Counted from the first letter of the stretch, positions 8,701 to 17,180 are shown. The stretch: DNA of 64,000 nt from Chelativorans salis (GCF_025336525.1 NZ_JAOCZP010000003.1:124001-188000); one strand, 5' to 3'. The notes: generated by a model from the letters alone, not told the origin. Made by a program: numbers and translations.

Positions 8701-9909
8701 ATGACAACCGTGCGACCGTTCGACAGCACCACACCGCCCCATATCCTGACGCTCGTCACGGCGGCGGGCACGGCAGCGATCGCGATGAACCTCTTCCTGC
8801 CATCGCTGCCCGGCATGGCCACCTATTTCCAGGCGGACTACGGCATCGTCCAGCTTGCCGTATCGCTCTACCTGGCAGCCACCGCTATCTTGCAATTGGG
8901 CATCGGCCCGGCCTCGGACCGTTTCGGCCGCCGCCCGGTGATGCTGTTCTCCTTCGCCGTTTTCATCCTCAGCACGTTCGCGGCCATATATGCGCCCACC
9001 ATCGAATTGTTGCTGCTGTGCCGCCTCTTCCAGGCCTTCGCCGCCGCCGGCATGGTGCTGGCGCGCGCCATCGTGCGCGATACGGTCGGCACCGACGAGG
9101 CGGCCAGCCGCATCGGCTACATCACCATGGGCATGACGGTGGCGCCGATGGTCGGGCCGGTCATCGGTGGCATCCTCGATGAGCTTTACGGCTGGCAAGC
9201 CACCTTCCAGCTCATGCTCGCCTGCGGCATCGTGGCCTTCATCGTCGTCTATCTCGACCTCGGTGAGACCAACACCCACCGCTCCGCCAGCATGACGGGT
9301 CAGATCAGGACCTATCCCGAGCTCTTCCGCTCGCGCCGCTTCTGGGGCTATTCGTCCGCCGCCGCCTTCACCTCCGGCGCCTTCTTCGCCTTTCTCGGCG
9401 GCGGGCCCTTCGTGGCGACAAGGCTTCTCGGCCTGTCGCCCTCCTCCTACGGCCTGTATTTCGCCGTCATCACAGTCGGCTATGCGCTCGGCAACTTCCT
9501 GTCCGGGCGCTATTCGCGCGCCATCGGCGTCAACCGCATGATGCTCACCGGAAATCTCATCGCCGTCGCCGGCACGGCTCTTTCCATCCTTCTCTTCTGG
9601 CTCGGCTATTTTCATCCGCTATCGCTCTTCGGCCCCACCTTCTTCGTCGGCATGGGCAACGGCATCTCGCTGCCCAGCGCCAATGCCGGCGTCGTCAGCG
9701 TGCGGCCACATCTGGCGGGTTCGGCCTCGGGGCTCGGCGGAGCCTTACAGATCGGCGGCGGGGCGGCTCTCTCCGTGTTGGCCGGCGCTTTCCTGACGAT
9801 GCAGTCCGGCCCCTACCCGCTGCTCTTCGTCATGTTCCTTTCTTCCCTTTGCGCGGTCGTCTCCACTTTCTATGTCATCTATGTCGCCCGCCAGGCCGGC
9901 GAATTGTGA
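8701..9909 (+). CDS. MFS multidrug transporter, Bcr/CflA type
   Basis: A 402-residue major facilitator with 12 predicted hydrophobic segments. The loop 2-3 signature GPASDRFGRRPVML and the motif C region GPVIGGILDELYGW identify the drug:H+ antiporter group related to Bcr and CflA. The ATG at 8701 is preferred; a GTG at 8689 would add four residues. It is followed after 15 bp by mobB. The exported compound is unknown. Confidence 0.88.
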   Translation: MTTVRPFDSTTPPHILTLVTAAGTAAIAMNLFLPSLPGMATYFQADYGIVQLAVSLYLAATAILQLGIGPASDRFGRRPVMLFSFAVFILSTFAAIYAPTIELLLLCRLFQAFAAAGMVLARAIVRDTVGTDEAASRIGYITMGMTVAPMVGPVIGGILDELYGWQATFQLMLACGIVAFIVVYLDLGETNTHRSASMTGQIRTYPELFRSRRFWGYSSAAAFTSGAFFAFLGGGPFVATRLLGLSPSSYGLYFAVITVGYALGNFLSGRYSRAIGVNRMMLTGNLIAVAGTALSILLFWLGYFHPLSLFGPTFFVGMGNGISLPSANAGVVSVRPHLAGSASGLGGALQIGGGAALSVLAGAFLTMQSGPYPLLFVMFLSSLCAVVSTFYVIYVARQAGEL

Positions 9910-9924
9910 CATAATGTGTGCGAT

Positions 9925-10431
9925 ATGACAGAGCGCGTCTTCGGCATCACCGGCTGGAAGAATTCCGGCAAGACGACACTGACCGTGCGGCTTACCGCCG
10001 CCTTGGCCGAACGCGGGCTGAAGGTCGCCACGGTGAAGCACGCGCATCACAGCTTCGAGGTCGACCAGCCAGGCACCGATTCCTTCCGCCACCGCGAGGC
10101 CGGCGCGACGGAAACCGCCATCGTCTCCGGCCGTCGCTGGGCGCTCATGCATGAGTTGCGCGGCGAGGACGAACCGTCGCTCACTGACATCCTCGACCGG
10201 CTTTCGCCCTCCGACGTGGTGTTGGTCGAGGGTTACAAGCGCGAACCGCATCCGAAGATAGAGTGCCGCCGCCTTGATGCCCTTGACCGGACGCCGCTTG
10301 CCGGCGCGGTGCCGGGGGTCGTCGCCGTCGCCAGCGACAGCCCAGAAGAGGGAGTAAGCCTACCGCTTTTCGCCCTCGACGACATCGAAGGAATCGCCGA
10401 CTTCATCGTCCGGCATCTCGGCATTATCTAG
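9925..10431 (+). CDS. mobB: Molybdopterin-guanine dinucleotide biosynthesis protein MobB
   Basis: A 168-residue P-loop GTPase-like adapter that assists MobA in making the molybdopterin dinucleotide cofactor. The Walker A GWKNSGKTTL is near the N-terminus, followed by VATVKHAHHSFEVDQPGTDS, ALMHEL and VLVEGYKREPHPKIE, which are characteristic MobB segments. The ATG at 9925 is chosen; a GTG at 9916 is also in frame. It is the second molybdenum-cofactor gene on this strand after moaA. Confidence 0.93.
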   Translation: MTERVFGITGWKNSGKTTLTVRLTAALAERGLKVATVKHAHHSFEVDQPGTDSFRHREAGATETAIVSGRRWALMHELRGEDEPSLTDILDRLSPSDVVLVEGYKREPHPKIECRRLDALDRTPLAGAVPGVVAVASDSPEEGVSLPLFALDDIEGIADFIVRHLGII

Positions 10432-10465
10432 GAATGAATCCCTGCCGATTACACGGTTTTGTCGC

Positions 10466-10482
10466 TTGCAATTTTATTGCAA
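10466..10482. promoter_or_regulatory. TTGCAAT-N3-ATTGCAA dyad upstream of the amino-acid ABC genes
   Basis: A perfect 7-bp inverted repeat with a 3-bp spacer lies 78 bp ahead of the substrate-binding protein start, in a locally AT-rich stretch. Position and symmetry suggest an operator; the regulator is not identifiable. Confidence 0.5.
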
Positions 10483-10559
10483 AGGATGGGAGTATCGGCC
10501 CAAGCCCTGTTCTTTACAAAGGAAAATACGGGGCAAGAACGCGACAGAGAGGAACACTT

Positions 10560-11318
10560 ATGCGTATCACAAGGCATATTGCACTTGGTCTTTCGGCAGC
10601 CGCACTGGCGCTGACGATCGGCGGAGCCACGGCACAGGAGAAGCTCCGGATCGGCACCGAAGGCGCCTATCCGCCCTTCAATAATCTCACCGCCAGCGGC
10701 GAGCTCGAAGGCTTCGACATCGACATCGCGCGTGCGCTGTGCGAGGAGATGGGTGCCGAGTGCGAGTTCGTCACCCAGGATTGGGACGGCATCATCCCGG
10801 CGCTGCAGGCCGGCAAGTTCGACGCCATCATTGCCTCGATGTCGATCACGCCGGAGCGCGACGAGCAGGTCGATTTCACCAAGCCCTACTACACGAACTC
10901 GCTGGTGTTCGTGGCGCCGAAGGAGGCCGAGTTCGACCCGAGCAACGTCGAGGGCAAGGCTGTCGGCGTACAGTCCGGCACCATCGCCGCCGAATTTGTC
11001 GAAGAGAACTATCCGAATGCCGAGCTCAGGGCCTATCCCTCGCAGATCGAGGCCTGGGCGGATCTGAGCAATGGGCGTGTCGAGGCCGTGCTCGCCGATT
11101 TCGGCGTCCAGTACGAATGGGTCAACAGCGAGGACGGTTCCTGCTGCGAATTCAAGGGCGAGACGGTCAGCAGTGATGACGTGATCGGCATCGCCGTCCG
11201 CGAGGGCGAGACGGAGCTCGTCGAGAGGTTCAACGCGGCGATCGACGCCATCCGCAAGAACGGGACCTACGCGGAAATCAACGAGAAGTACTTCCCGTTC
11301 GACATCTACGGCGAGTAA
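10560..11318 (+). CDS. Amino-acid ABC transporter substrate-binding protein
   Basis: A 252-residue periplasmic binding protein of family 3 (HisJ/ArgT/LAO type). A signal peptide ends in GGATAQEK, then come KLRIGTEGAYPPFNNL, EGFDIDIARALCEEMG, WDGIIPALQAGKFDAIIASM and SITPERDEQVDFTKPYY, the hallmark of this family. The ATG at 10560 has AGAGGA upstream. It is the first gene of an importer operon with two permeases; a strong hairpin separates it from them, as is common where the binding protein is needed in excess. Lysine/arginine/histidine-like specificity is plausible but not proved. Confidence 0.93.
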   Translation: MRITRHIALGLSAAALALTIGGATAQEKLRIGTEGAYPPFNNLTASGELEGFDIDIARALCEEMGAECEFVTQDWDGIIPALQAGKFDAIIASMSITPERDEQVDFTKPYYTNSLVFVAPKEAEFDPSNVEGKAVGVQSGTIAAEFVEENYPNAELRAYPSQIEAWADLSNGRVEAVLADFGVQYEWVNSEDGSCCEFKGETVSSDDVIGIAVREGETELVERFNAAIDAIRKNGTYAEINEKYFPFDIYGE

Positions 11319-11326
11319 GCGCGCCG

Positions 11327-11357
11327 GCTGGATGCGGGACCGTCTCCCGCATCCAGC
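11327..11357 (+). terminator. Strong intercistronic hairpin after the binding-protein gene
   Basis: A perfect 13-bp stem (GCTGGATGCGGGA, 11327-11339, pairing with 11345-11357) with a 5-nt loop begins 9 bp after the stop codon. No T tract follows. It probably protects the binding-protein mRNA 3' end or causes partial termination before the permease genes. Confidence 0.7.
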
Positions 11358-11417
11358 TTCGCACCGCAGCGCCGTTCCGGCCTCTATTGAGCCGCCGTCC
11401 GGACGCAGGTTGAGGTC

Positions 11418-12128
11418 GTGGACTATACCGCGCTACTCAGTTTCGGCCCTGAAGGCTGGGGAGACGACATCGCTTCCGGCGTTGCGGTGACGGTGAGCCT
11501 TGCGCTGGCAACCCTGCCGCTCGGCCTTGCGCTGGGCTTCGTCGTGGCGCTCGGAAAACGCTCCGCCGAGCCGACATTGCGCCTGTCGGCCAACATTTTC
11601 ACCACGATCTTTCGCGGCCTGCCCGAGCTTCTGACGCTGTTCCTGGTCTATTACGGCGCACAGATCGCCATTCAGCAGGTCGTAAAGGCGGCAGGTGGGG
11701 AGACCTATATCGAGATCAACGCCTTCGCGGCCGGCATGGTGGCCCTCGGCGCGGTGTTCTCCGCCTATGCCAGCGAGGTATTCGCGGCGGCCTTCAACGC
11801 CATTCCGCACGGCCAGTACGAGGGCGCCCATGCGCTCGGCCTGTCGCGCCGGCGCACCATGCGGCTCGTGATCCTGCCGCAGCTCATCCGCATCGCCCTG
11901 CCCGGCCTTTCCAATCTTTGGCTGATCCTCCTCAAGGAAACCGCGCTCGTCTCCATCATCGGCCTTTCCGACATTCTGCGCCAGACCGGCATCGCCTCCC
12001 GCACCACGGGCGAAGCCTTTCTCTTCTATGGGACGGCATGCCTGCTCTACCTCGTTCTCGCGCTCATCTCTTCGGTGGCGCTTTCGGCCGTGGAACGGCG
12101 GGTTTCCGCTAGCGGGGCTGCGCGATGA
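11418..12128 (+). CDS. Polar amino-acid ABC transporter permease (HisQ type)
   Basis: A 236-residue inner-membrane permease with five or so hydrophobic segments. The N-terminal pattern SGVAVTVSLALATLPLGLALG and the EAA loop EVFAAAFNAIPHGQYEGAHA followed by LGLSRRRTMRLVILPQ are diagnostic for HisQM permeases. The start is GTG at 11418 with TGAGG before it. Its stop overlaps the next permease start (ATGA, 12125-12128), so the two subunits are translationally coupled and likely form a heterodimer. Confidence 0.92.
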   Translation: MDYTALLSFGPEGWGDDIASGVAVTVSLALATLPLGLALGFVVALGKRSAEPTLRLSANIFTTIFRGLPELLTLFLVYYGAQIAIQQVVKAAGGETYIEINAFAAGMVALGAVFSAYASEVFAAAFNAIPHGQYEGAHALGLSRRRTMRLVILPQLIRIALPGLSNLWLILLKETALVSIIGLSDILRQTGIASRTTGEAFLFYGTACLLYLVLALISSVALSAVERRVSASGAAR

Positions 12129-12985
12129 GCGAGCCTCCTTCCGCCATCGGCGCTCCTGGCCTGCCGGCGCGCGGCGGAGCCGAGGTGCTGCCGCCTCCCC
12201 CGCCTGCAAGAGGCCTGACCCGGGCACGCGTGACGGGCATCGTCCTGCTCGGGGTGTGGGCGCTCGTCGGCATCGGCACCGTGCTCTTCCTTCTCGCTTC
12301 CTGGAATGTCGAGCTCTTCACCCGCTATGCTCCGCGCTATCTGTCCGGTCTGCTGGTGACGGTCGAGCTCGTCGCCATCTCGGTGCTGGCGGGCGCGGTG
12401 CTGTCCGTGCCCATCGCCCTCGGCCGCCGCTCGAAAAGCCGCATCATCGGGGTCCTCGCCTATACCTACGTCTATTTCTTCCGCGGCACGCCGCTGCTCG
12501 CGCAAACCTTCCTCGTCTATTACGGCCTCGGCTCCCTCCGGCCGGAGTTGGAGTCGGTCGGCCTGTGGTGGTTCTTCCGCGAGGCCTGGTACTGCGCCAT
12601 CTTCACCTTCTCGCTCAACACCGCCGCCTATCAGGCGGAAATCCTGCGCGGCGCCATCGAAAGCGTCGGCCGCGGCCAATGGGAGGCGGCGTCAGCACTC
12701 GGCCTCTCGCGCCTGCAGACCGTCTACAAGATCATCATTCCCCAGGCCGCCCTCGTGGCGCTGCGCCCCTACGGCAACGAGATCATCCTGATGATCAAGG
12801 GCTCGGCCATCGTCGCCATCATCACCGTCTACGATCTGATGGGCGAGACGCGGCGGGCCTATTCACGCACCTTCGACTTCCAGACCTATATCTGGGCAGC
12901 ACTGATCTATCTGGGCATAGTGGAAATGCTGCGCATGACGATCGACCGCATCGAGCGGCGGTTGACACGGCATCTTCGCCGGTAA
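12125..12985 (+). CDS. Polar amino-acid ABC transporter permease (HisM type)
   Basis: A 286-residue permease with a Pro-rich cytoplasmic N-terminus (VLPPPPPARG), unusually long for the family, then HisM-like membrane segments. The motifs RYLSGLLVTVELVAISVLAG, FFRGTPLLAQTFLVYYGLG and the EAA loop YQAEILRGAIESVGRGQWEA are clear. It completes the membrane part of the importer started at 10560. No ATP-binding subunit gene follows; the next gene is a beta-hydroxyacid dehydrogenase 50 bp on. Confidence 0.92.
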   Translation: MSEPPSAIGAPGLPARGGAEVLPPPPPARGLTRARVTGIVLLGVWALVGIGTVLFLLASWNVELFTRYAPRYLSGLLVTVELVAISVLAGAVLSVPIALGRRSKSRIIGVLAYTYVYFFRGTPLLAQTFLVYYGLGSLRPELESVGLWWFFREAWYCAIFTFSLNTAAYQAEILRGAIESVGRGQWEAASALGLSRLQTVYKIIIPQAALVALRPYGNEIILMIKGSAIVAIITVYDLMGETRRAYSRTFDFQTYIWAALIYLGIVEMLRMTIDRIERRLTRHLRR

Positions 12986-13035
12986 ACCCTGAGACTATCC
13001 AATACCACCCCGGAACAAGCGGAGGAACGAGCCGA

Positions 13036-13905
13036 ATGGCGAATGTTGCATTCATCGGACTTGGTGTGATGGGCTATCCCATGGCCGCGCATCTGAAGGA
13101 GCGCGGAGGCCACGAGGTGACCGTCTACAACCGCACGATTGCCAAGGCGGAGAAATGGGTGGCCGAACATGGCGGGGCTATGGCCCAGACGCCGGCCGAG
13201 GCCGCCCGCGACAAGGACTTTGTCTTCTCCTGCGTCGGCAACGACGACGACCTGCGCGCCGTCGCGCTGGGCGGGGACGGCGCCTTCCAGGCCATGAAGG
13301 CAGGCGCCATCTTCATCGACAACACGACGGCCTCGGCTCTCGTTGCGCGCGAGCTGGCGGCGGAAGCGGAAAGCCGCGGTTTCGGCTTCATCGACGCGCC
13401 GGTCTCCGGCGGCCAGGCCGGCGCGGAAAACGGCGTTCTGACGGTGATGTGCGGCGGCGAGCAAGGCACCTTCGACAAGGCCAAGCCGGTGATCGACGCC
13501 TATGCGCGCATGGTCGGGCTGATGGGGCCCGCGGGTGCCGGGCAGCTCACCAAGATGGTCAACCAGATCTGCATCGCCGGCCTCGTGCAGGGGCTGTCTG
13601 AAGGCATTCACTTCGGCAAGAAGGCCGGCCTCGACATCGAGAAGGTGATCGAGGTGATCTCCAAGGGGGCGGCCGGCTCCTGGCAGATGGAGAACCGCTA
13701 CAAGACCATGAACGCCGGCGAATACGGCTTCGGCTTCGCCGTCGATTGGATGCGCAAGGACCTGGGCATCTGTCTTGCCGAGGCCAACGACAACGGCGCC
13801 AAGCTGCCGGTGACGGCGCTGGTCGACCAGTTCTACAAGGAAGTGCAGGAGATGGGCGGCAAACGCTGGGATACCTCCTCGCTGCTGGCGCGGCTGGAGA
13901 AGTAG
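13036..13905 (+). CDS. NAD(P)-dependent beta-hydroxyacid dehydrogenase (3-hydroxyisobutyrate dehydrogenase family)
   Basis: A 289-residue enzyme of the family holding 3-hydroxyisobutyrate dehydrogenase, tartronate semialdehyde reductase and succinic-semialdehyde reductases. The Rossmann motif is FIGLGVMGYPMAAHL, the substrate loop FIDAPVSGGQAGAENG, and the catalytic Lys region AGAGQLTKMVNQ with further conserved KDLGICL. GGAGG precedes the ATG at 13036. It sits 50 bp after the importer permeases on the same strand, so it may act on a product of the imported compound. Exact substrate unknown. Confidence 0.9.
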   Translation: MANVAFIGLGVMGYPMAAHLKERGGHEVTVYNRTIAKAEKWVAEHGGAMAQTPAEAARDKDFVFSCVGNDDDLRAVALGGDGAFQAMKAGAIFIDNTTASALVARELAAEAESRGFGFIDAPVSGGQAGAENGVLTVMCGGEQGTFDKAKPVIDAYARMVGLMGPAGAGQLTKMVNQICIAGLVQGLSEGIHFGKKAGLDIEKVIEVISKGAAGSWQMENRYKTMNAGEYGFGFAVDWMRKDLGICLAEANDNGAKLPVTALVDQFYKEVQEMGGKRWDTSSLLARLEK

Positions 13906-14752
13906 GCATTGGGAGGGTTCGCGCTTTGCTCCCTTGGCCGGGATGACGCATGTTTGGAGGAACTCCACAGCCCTTCCGGCCAAAGGCGCGGCTACTGGAC
14001 AAGCGGGGGATAAATTTCGACCCGATTACCCGCCAACCCATTGATCTCCTAGAATCTGCAAACTTTTTTCGCACGAAAATACGCCCCCTGCCCAGGCCGC
14101 CCCTATCATGGTCCCGTCCCTCCCGCGGGAACGCGGATCGCGACGGCGGTCTCGTGGGGAGGGGTCGGCGCCTCCGGCGGGCCGCTAACGTGGCGGCCGG
14201 CCCGGGGAGGCTCCGCCCAAGGGTTCCCCTGCCGCCACTACGGGCGGCGCGTGCCGGACGGTGCACTTTAAAGGGGAGCGGAGGAATGACGGGCAACGTG
14301 GCAGCCCCGAGCGGGTCGAAGGGCCACCCCCGTCGCGGAAGGCAAAAACCTTCCACAATCCACTCCCTGGAAGCGGAACGGGCGGAGACGGAAATCGCCG
14401 GACGGGCGGCCGAGAGGTCGCTGAAAAAAATTTAGACTGGCGACATTTTGGCCGCCCGTCTTCCCACCACCTCAAGGGAGCCTTCCCGAAGGTGGGTTCT
14501 TTGAAATGGCCAGACGCGAGCAGCGGGCGTGGCAATGATGGCGCACGCCTGTCCTCACCCTGAGCTTGTCGAAGGGGGAGCCTGTCGAAGGATCGAAGGA
14601 TGAGCTTGCCGAAGCATCGAAGAACCGAAGGAAAAGCCCCGATCACCACAGATCCGCGCCAGCGCCCAACCATCTTCAGAACGGCCTTGCCTTGACCAGT
14701 CGAAGCGCCCAGAGTTTATTTTCTCGGTGGCTCACTGAAAGCGGCGGTGACA
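13906..14752. other. GC-rich, structured intergenic region without a convincing gene
   Basis: About 850 bp with no ORF that looks real. It contains many short dyads: GGCCGC/GCGGCC near 14178-14196, CCGCC/GGCGG near 14233-14248, and GGAAGG-N6-CCTTCC around 14336-14353. The second half resembles decayed repeat sequence seen in rhizobial intergenic DNA, ending in the imperfect repeats at 14562-14615. A 49-codon ORF at 14286-14435 has a purine-rich leader but repeat-like composition. It is either a cluster of palindromic repeats or an undefined structured RNA. Confidence 0.5.
14562..14615. repeat. Imperfect GAGCTTGTCGAAGG repeats
   Basis: Three copies of a 14-bp unit lie at 14562-14575 (GAGCTTGTCGAAGG), 14578-14591 (GAGCCTGTCGAAGG) and 14602-14615 (GAGCTTGCCGAAGC). 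This motif is a familiar short intergenic repeat in alphaproteobacteria. Spacing is irregular, so it is not a CRISPR. Confidence 0.7.
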
Positions 14753-15307
14753 ATGCGGGTCGGGGTTCTTTTCACGGTTGCGGTGGGCAGTCTTCTCCTG
14801 CCCGCAACCACTGCTGCGGAAAGCCTGAAGATCGGCTGGCGGGACCTGCTCCCCGAGGGCCATGCGCCTCTCGCCCCGCAAAAAATCCGCCCCACGCCCT
14901 CCGCAAAGCCCCGGGAGATCGCCCTTTCCACCGCACTCGACGGCAAGACGGTGGAGCTTTCCGGCTATCTCCTTCCCGCCGACCGGGAGGGCGAGCTGGT
15001 CTACGCCTTCATGCTGGTGCAACGGAGCGGCGCCTGCAGCCATATGGTCCAGCCGCCGCCGTCCCAGGTGGTTCGTGTCGTGCCCGAGGAGCCGTACCGG
15101 CTCAGCATGAACTACGAGCCTGTCTCGGTGACCGGCACTCTGACGGCGGGCCTGGAGAAGACCCAGCTTTTCATCCTCGACGGCGTGGCCGTGATCGAAT
15201 CCGGCTACCGTATGAGCATGGCTCAGGTGGCCAATGCGGACTTCGTAGAGGAATCCCGCCCGCCGACCCCGTGGAGCTTTCTTGGGAACCGCGAGCAGGG
15301 CAAATAA
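14753..15307 (+). CDS. Exported DUF3299 protein
   Basis: A 184-residue protein with a clear signal peptide (MRVGVLFTVAVGSLLLPATT, then AAES). The mature part has the DUF3299 pattern ELSGYLLPADREGELVYAFM, LVQRSGACSHMVQPPPSQVV and a late GVAVIESGYRMSMAQV. The Cys in GACSHMVQPPP is conserved in the family. The role is unknown; related proteins lie near metal or lipoprotein export systems. An in-frame GTG at 14747 is an alternative start. It is convergent with the Lrp-family gene, only 8 bp between stops. Confidence 0.82.
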   Translation: MRVGVLFTVAVGSLLLPATTAAESLKIGWRDLLPEGHAPLAPQKIRPTPSAKPREIALSTALDGKTVELSGYLLPADREGELVYAFMLVQRSGACSHMVQPPPSQVVRVVPEEPYRLSMNYEPVSVTGTLTAGLEKTQLFILDGVAVIESGYRMSMAQVANADFVEESRPPTPWSFLGNREQGK

Positions 15308-15315
15308 GCAGGCGC

Positions 15316-15807
15316 TCACGCCGCCGCGTGCGCAGCCTCCTTATCGAGCACCAGATAATCGAGCGGCAGCTCGGTCGTGTACTTGATCTGCTCCATGGCG
15401 AAGGAGGAGGAGACGTCGCGGATCTCGATCTTGGAGATGAGCTTTTTGTAGAAGGCGTCATAGGCGGCGATATCGGGCACCACGACGCGCAGGAGATAAT
15501 CGACCTCGCCGCTCATGCGGTAGAACTCGACCACCTCCGGAAACTCCTTGATGACCTCGGCAAAGCGGCGCAGCCACTCGTGGCTGTGGGCGTTGGTGCG
15601 GATCGACACGAAGACCGTGACGCGGGCGTTGACCTTGACCGGGTCGAGGATGGCCACCCGGCGGCGGATGACGCCCTCTTCCTCCAGCTTCTGGATGCGC
15701 CGCCAGCACGGCGTCGTCGACAGGCCCACCTTCTTGGCGATGTCGGCCACGGCAAGGGTGGAGTTCTCCTGCAGGAGGCGCAGGATCTTGCGGTCGAGAC
15801 GGTCCAT
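15316..15807 (-). CDS. Lrp/AsnC family transcriptional regulator
   Basis: A 163-residue regulator: N-terminal helix-turn-helix (DRLDRKILRLLQENSTLAVA, then GLSTTPCWRRIQKLEEEG) and C-terminal RAM effector domain with EWLRRFAEVIKEFPEVVEFY and GEVDYLLRVVVPD. Such proteins sense amino acids. The ATG at 15807 is preferred over an ORF extension to 15903 because family proteins start two residues before LDRKIL. No amino-acid gene is next to it apart from the importer 2.3 kb away, so the target is unknown. Confidence 0.93.
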   Translation of the reverse strand: MDRLDRKILRLLQENSTLAVADIAKKVGLSTTPCWRRIQKLEEEGVIRRRVAILDPVKVNARVTVFVSIRTNAHSHEWLRRFAEVIKEFPEVVEFYRMSGEVDYLLRVVVPDIAAYDAFYKKLISKIEIRDVSSSFAMEQIKYTTELPLDYLVLDKEAAHAAA

Positions 15808-15918
15808 GATGGAATCTCCAAGTGGAAATTTTTTCCAATCGTGGGGGAATCTGCGGGCGGATTCAAGAAAAATTTTCTCAACCTTGATTGCAATCCCCTT
15901 CACAAAGAAGGGATACGG

Positions 15919-16533
15919 TCACGTCTTCGCCTTCACTTCCTCCTTAAGAACAGGCAGCAACTCCTGCTCAAACCACGGATTTTTCTTCAGCCAAGCGGTA
16001 TTGCGCCAGGACGGATGTGGCAGCGGCAGGAGGCGTGGATGCTCCCAAGCGGCGAAAATCGTCTTCCAATCGCCCACCGTCTCCGTCACGCCCTTGCGGT
16101 GTAGGTCGCCCAGATGCCACGCCTGTGCATACTGGCCGATGGCCAGGACCAATTCGATCTGCGGCATGGTGGCCATCAGGCGGGCGCGCCAGGCCGGCGC
16201 GCATTCGCGGCGCGGCGACAGGTCGCTGCCTTTCGCGTCGTAGCCGGGAAAGCAGAAGCCCATGGGTGCAATGGCGAAGCGCTGCGGGTCGTAGAACTCT
16301 TCCCGGTTCACACCCAGCCAGTCGCGCAGGCGGTCGCCGGAGCGGTCGTCGAAGGGCAGGCCGGAGGCATGCACGCGCGTCCCCGGCGCCTGGCCGGCGA
16401 TCAGAATGCGGGCGGTGCGCGAGCCGGTCACTACCGGGCGTGGCTCGTGGGGCAACGGCGTGCCGTGGGGGCTCTCCCGGCACAGCCGGCAGGCGCGAAT
16501 CTCCTGCAACAGGGCTTGCAGCGTATCGGTCAT
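15919..16533 (-). CDS. Uracil-DNA glycosylase family protein
   Basis: A 204-residue protein of the COG1573 glycosylase-like superfamily. It shows CRLCRESPHGTPLPHEPRPV near the N-terminus, the active-site loop ILIAGQAPGTRVHASGLPF followed by DDRSGDRLRDWLG, and the C-terminal LPLPHPSWRNTAW motif. The four-Cys iron-sulfur signature of family 4/5 enzymes is not complete (CRLC is present, later cysteines do not follow the family spacing), so it may be a cluster-less relative. It is the first of three same-strand genes with GST and nuclease genes further upstream (36 bp to the GST). Confidence 0.85.
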   Translation of the reverse strand: MTDTLQALLQEIRACRLCRESPHGTPLPHEPRPVVTGSRTARILIAGQAPGTRVHASGLPFDDRSGDRLRDWLGVNREEFYDPQRFAIAPMGFCFPGYDAKGSDLSPRRECAPAWRARLMATMPQIELVLAIGQYAQAWHLGDLHRKGVTETVGDWKTIFAAWEHPRLLPLPHPSWRNTAWLKKNPWFEQELLPVLKEEVKAKT

Positions 16534-16568
16534 GAGGATGCCGTTCCGAGGCCGCCCTTAGGCGGCCG

Positions 16569-17180
16569 CTATGCCGCCGCGCTGGGCCTCGCGGCGACGT
16601 CGTCGTACCAGCGTCTCAGGTGGTGGAGGTCCGCCGGCATTTCAATGCGGGCCGGCTTCATGAACTGGATGGCGACGAGGCCGGTGATGTCGGCGACAGA
16701 GAACTCGTCGCCGGCAATAAAAGGACGGGTCGCCAACTCGCCGTCGAGGAAACGCATGAACTCGACCGCCTTGGGTTTGTTCGCTTCACCCCATTCGGGC
16801 ACCTGCGGAACCTCCCACTCTTTCATCGCCGGATGCAGGTGGCGGAAAGCCGCAGCGACGCTCATGAAAAGACCAAGCTCGACGCGGCGCTGCCACATCT
16901 CTACCAGAGCCCGGCCGAGCGCATCTTTTCCGAAAAGTGCCGGCTCGGGATGCAACTCCTCGAAGTAGCGGCAGATGGCGACGGATTCGGTCAGCACCGT
17001 ACCGTCGTCGAGCTCGAGCACGGGCAGGCGCCTCAGCGGGTTGAGGCGGGCAACGGTCTCGTCACGATGCTCCATGGCGCCCATGTCCACCGGCACCAGC
17101 GGCACCTCGATGCTCTTCTCGGCCAGGAATATCCGCACCCGCCGCGGGTTGGGCGCCCTGCCCCCGTCGAAAAGCCTCAT
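16569..17180 (-). CDS. Glutathione S-transferase
   Basis: A 203-residue GST. The thioredoxin-fold half contains MRLFDGGRAPNPRRVRIFLA, NPLRRLPVLELDDGTVLTES (the cis-Pro and the ES glutathione-binding pair) and ICRYFEELHP; the helical C-terminal half contains FIAGDEFSVADITGLVAIQF with the conserved N-capping Asp. A Ser from GGRAPNP, rather than Cys, would be expected near the glutathione thiol, but the position is Ala/Pro, so the class is uncertain. GAGGAAG precedes the ATG at 17180. It is spaced 24 bp from the nuclease gene upstream on the same strand. Confidence 0.9.
   Translation of the reverse strand: MRLFDGGRAPNPRRVRIFLAEKSIEVPLVPVDMGAMEHRDETVARLNPLRRLPVLELDDGTVLTESVAICRYFEELHPEPALFGKDALGRALVEMWQRRVELGLFMSVAAAFRHLHPAMKEWEVPQVPEWGEANKPKAVEFMRFLDGELATRPFIAGDEFSVADITGLVAIQFMKPARIEMPADLHHLRRWYDDVAARPSAAA

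Noticed and set aside
12028-13035. Upstream part of a long plus-strand ORF ending at 13905
   Set aside because: The first 336 codons overlap the HisM permease in another frame; only the part from 13036 encodes the dehydrogenase.
14286-14435. A 49-codon ORF with purine-rich leader
   Set aside because: It falls inside the repeat-like stretch and has arginine-rich, low-information sequence; no sign of conservation can be claimed.
14562-14615. Possible CRISPR array
   Set aside because: Only three imperfect 14-bp units with spacers of 2 and 10 bp, no cas genes in the window.
13906-14752. tmRNA, RNase P RNA, 6S or SRP RNA in the GC-rich gap
   Set aside because: I looked for an ANDN-type tag, RNase P core motifs and the SRP GGAA-loop context and found none.
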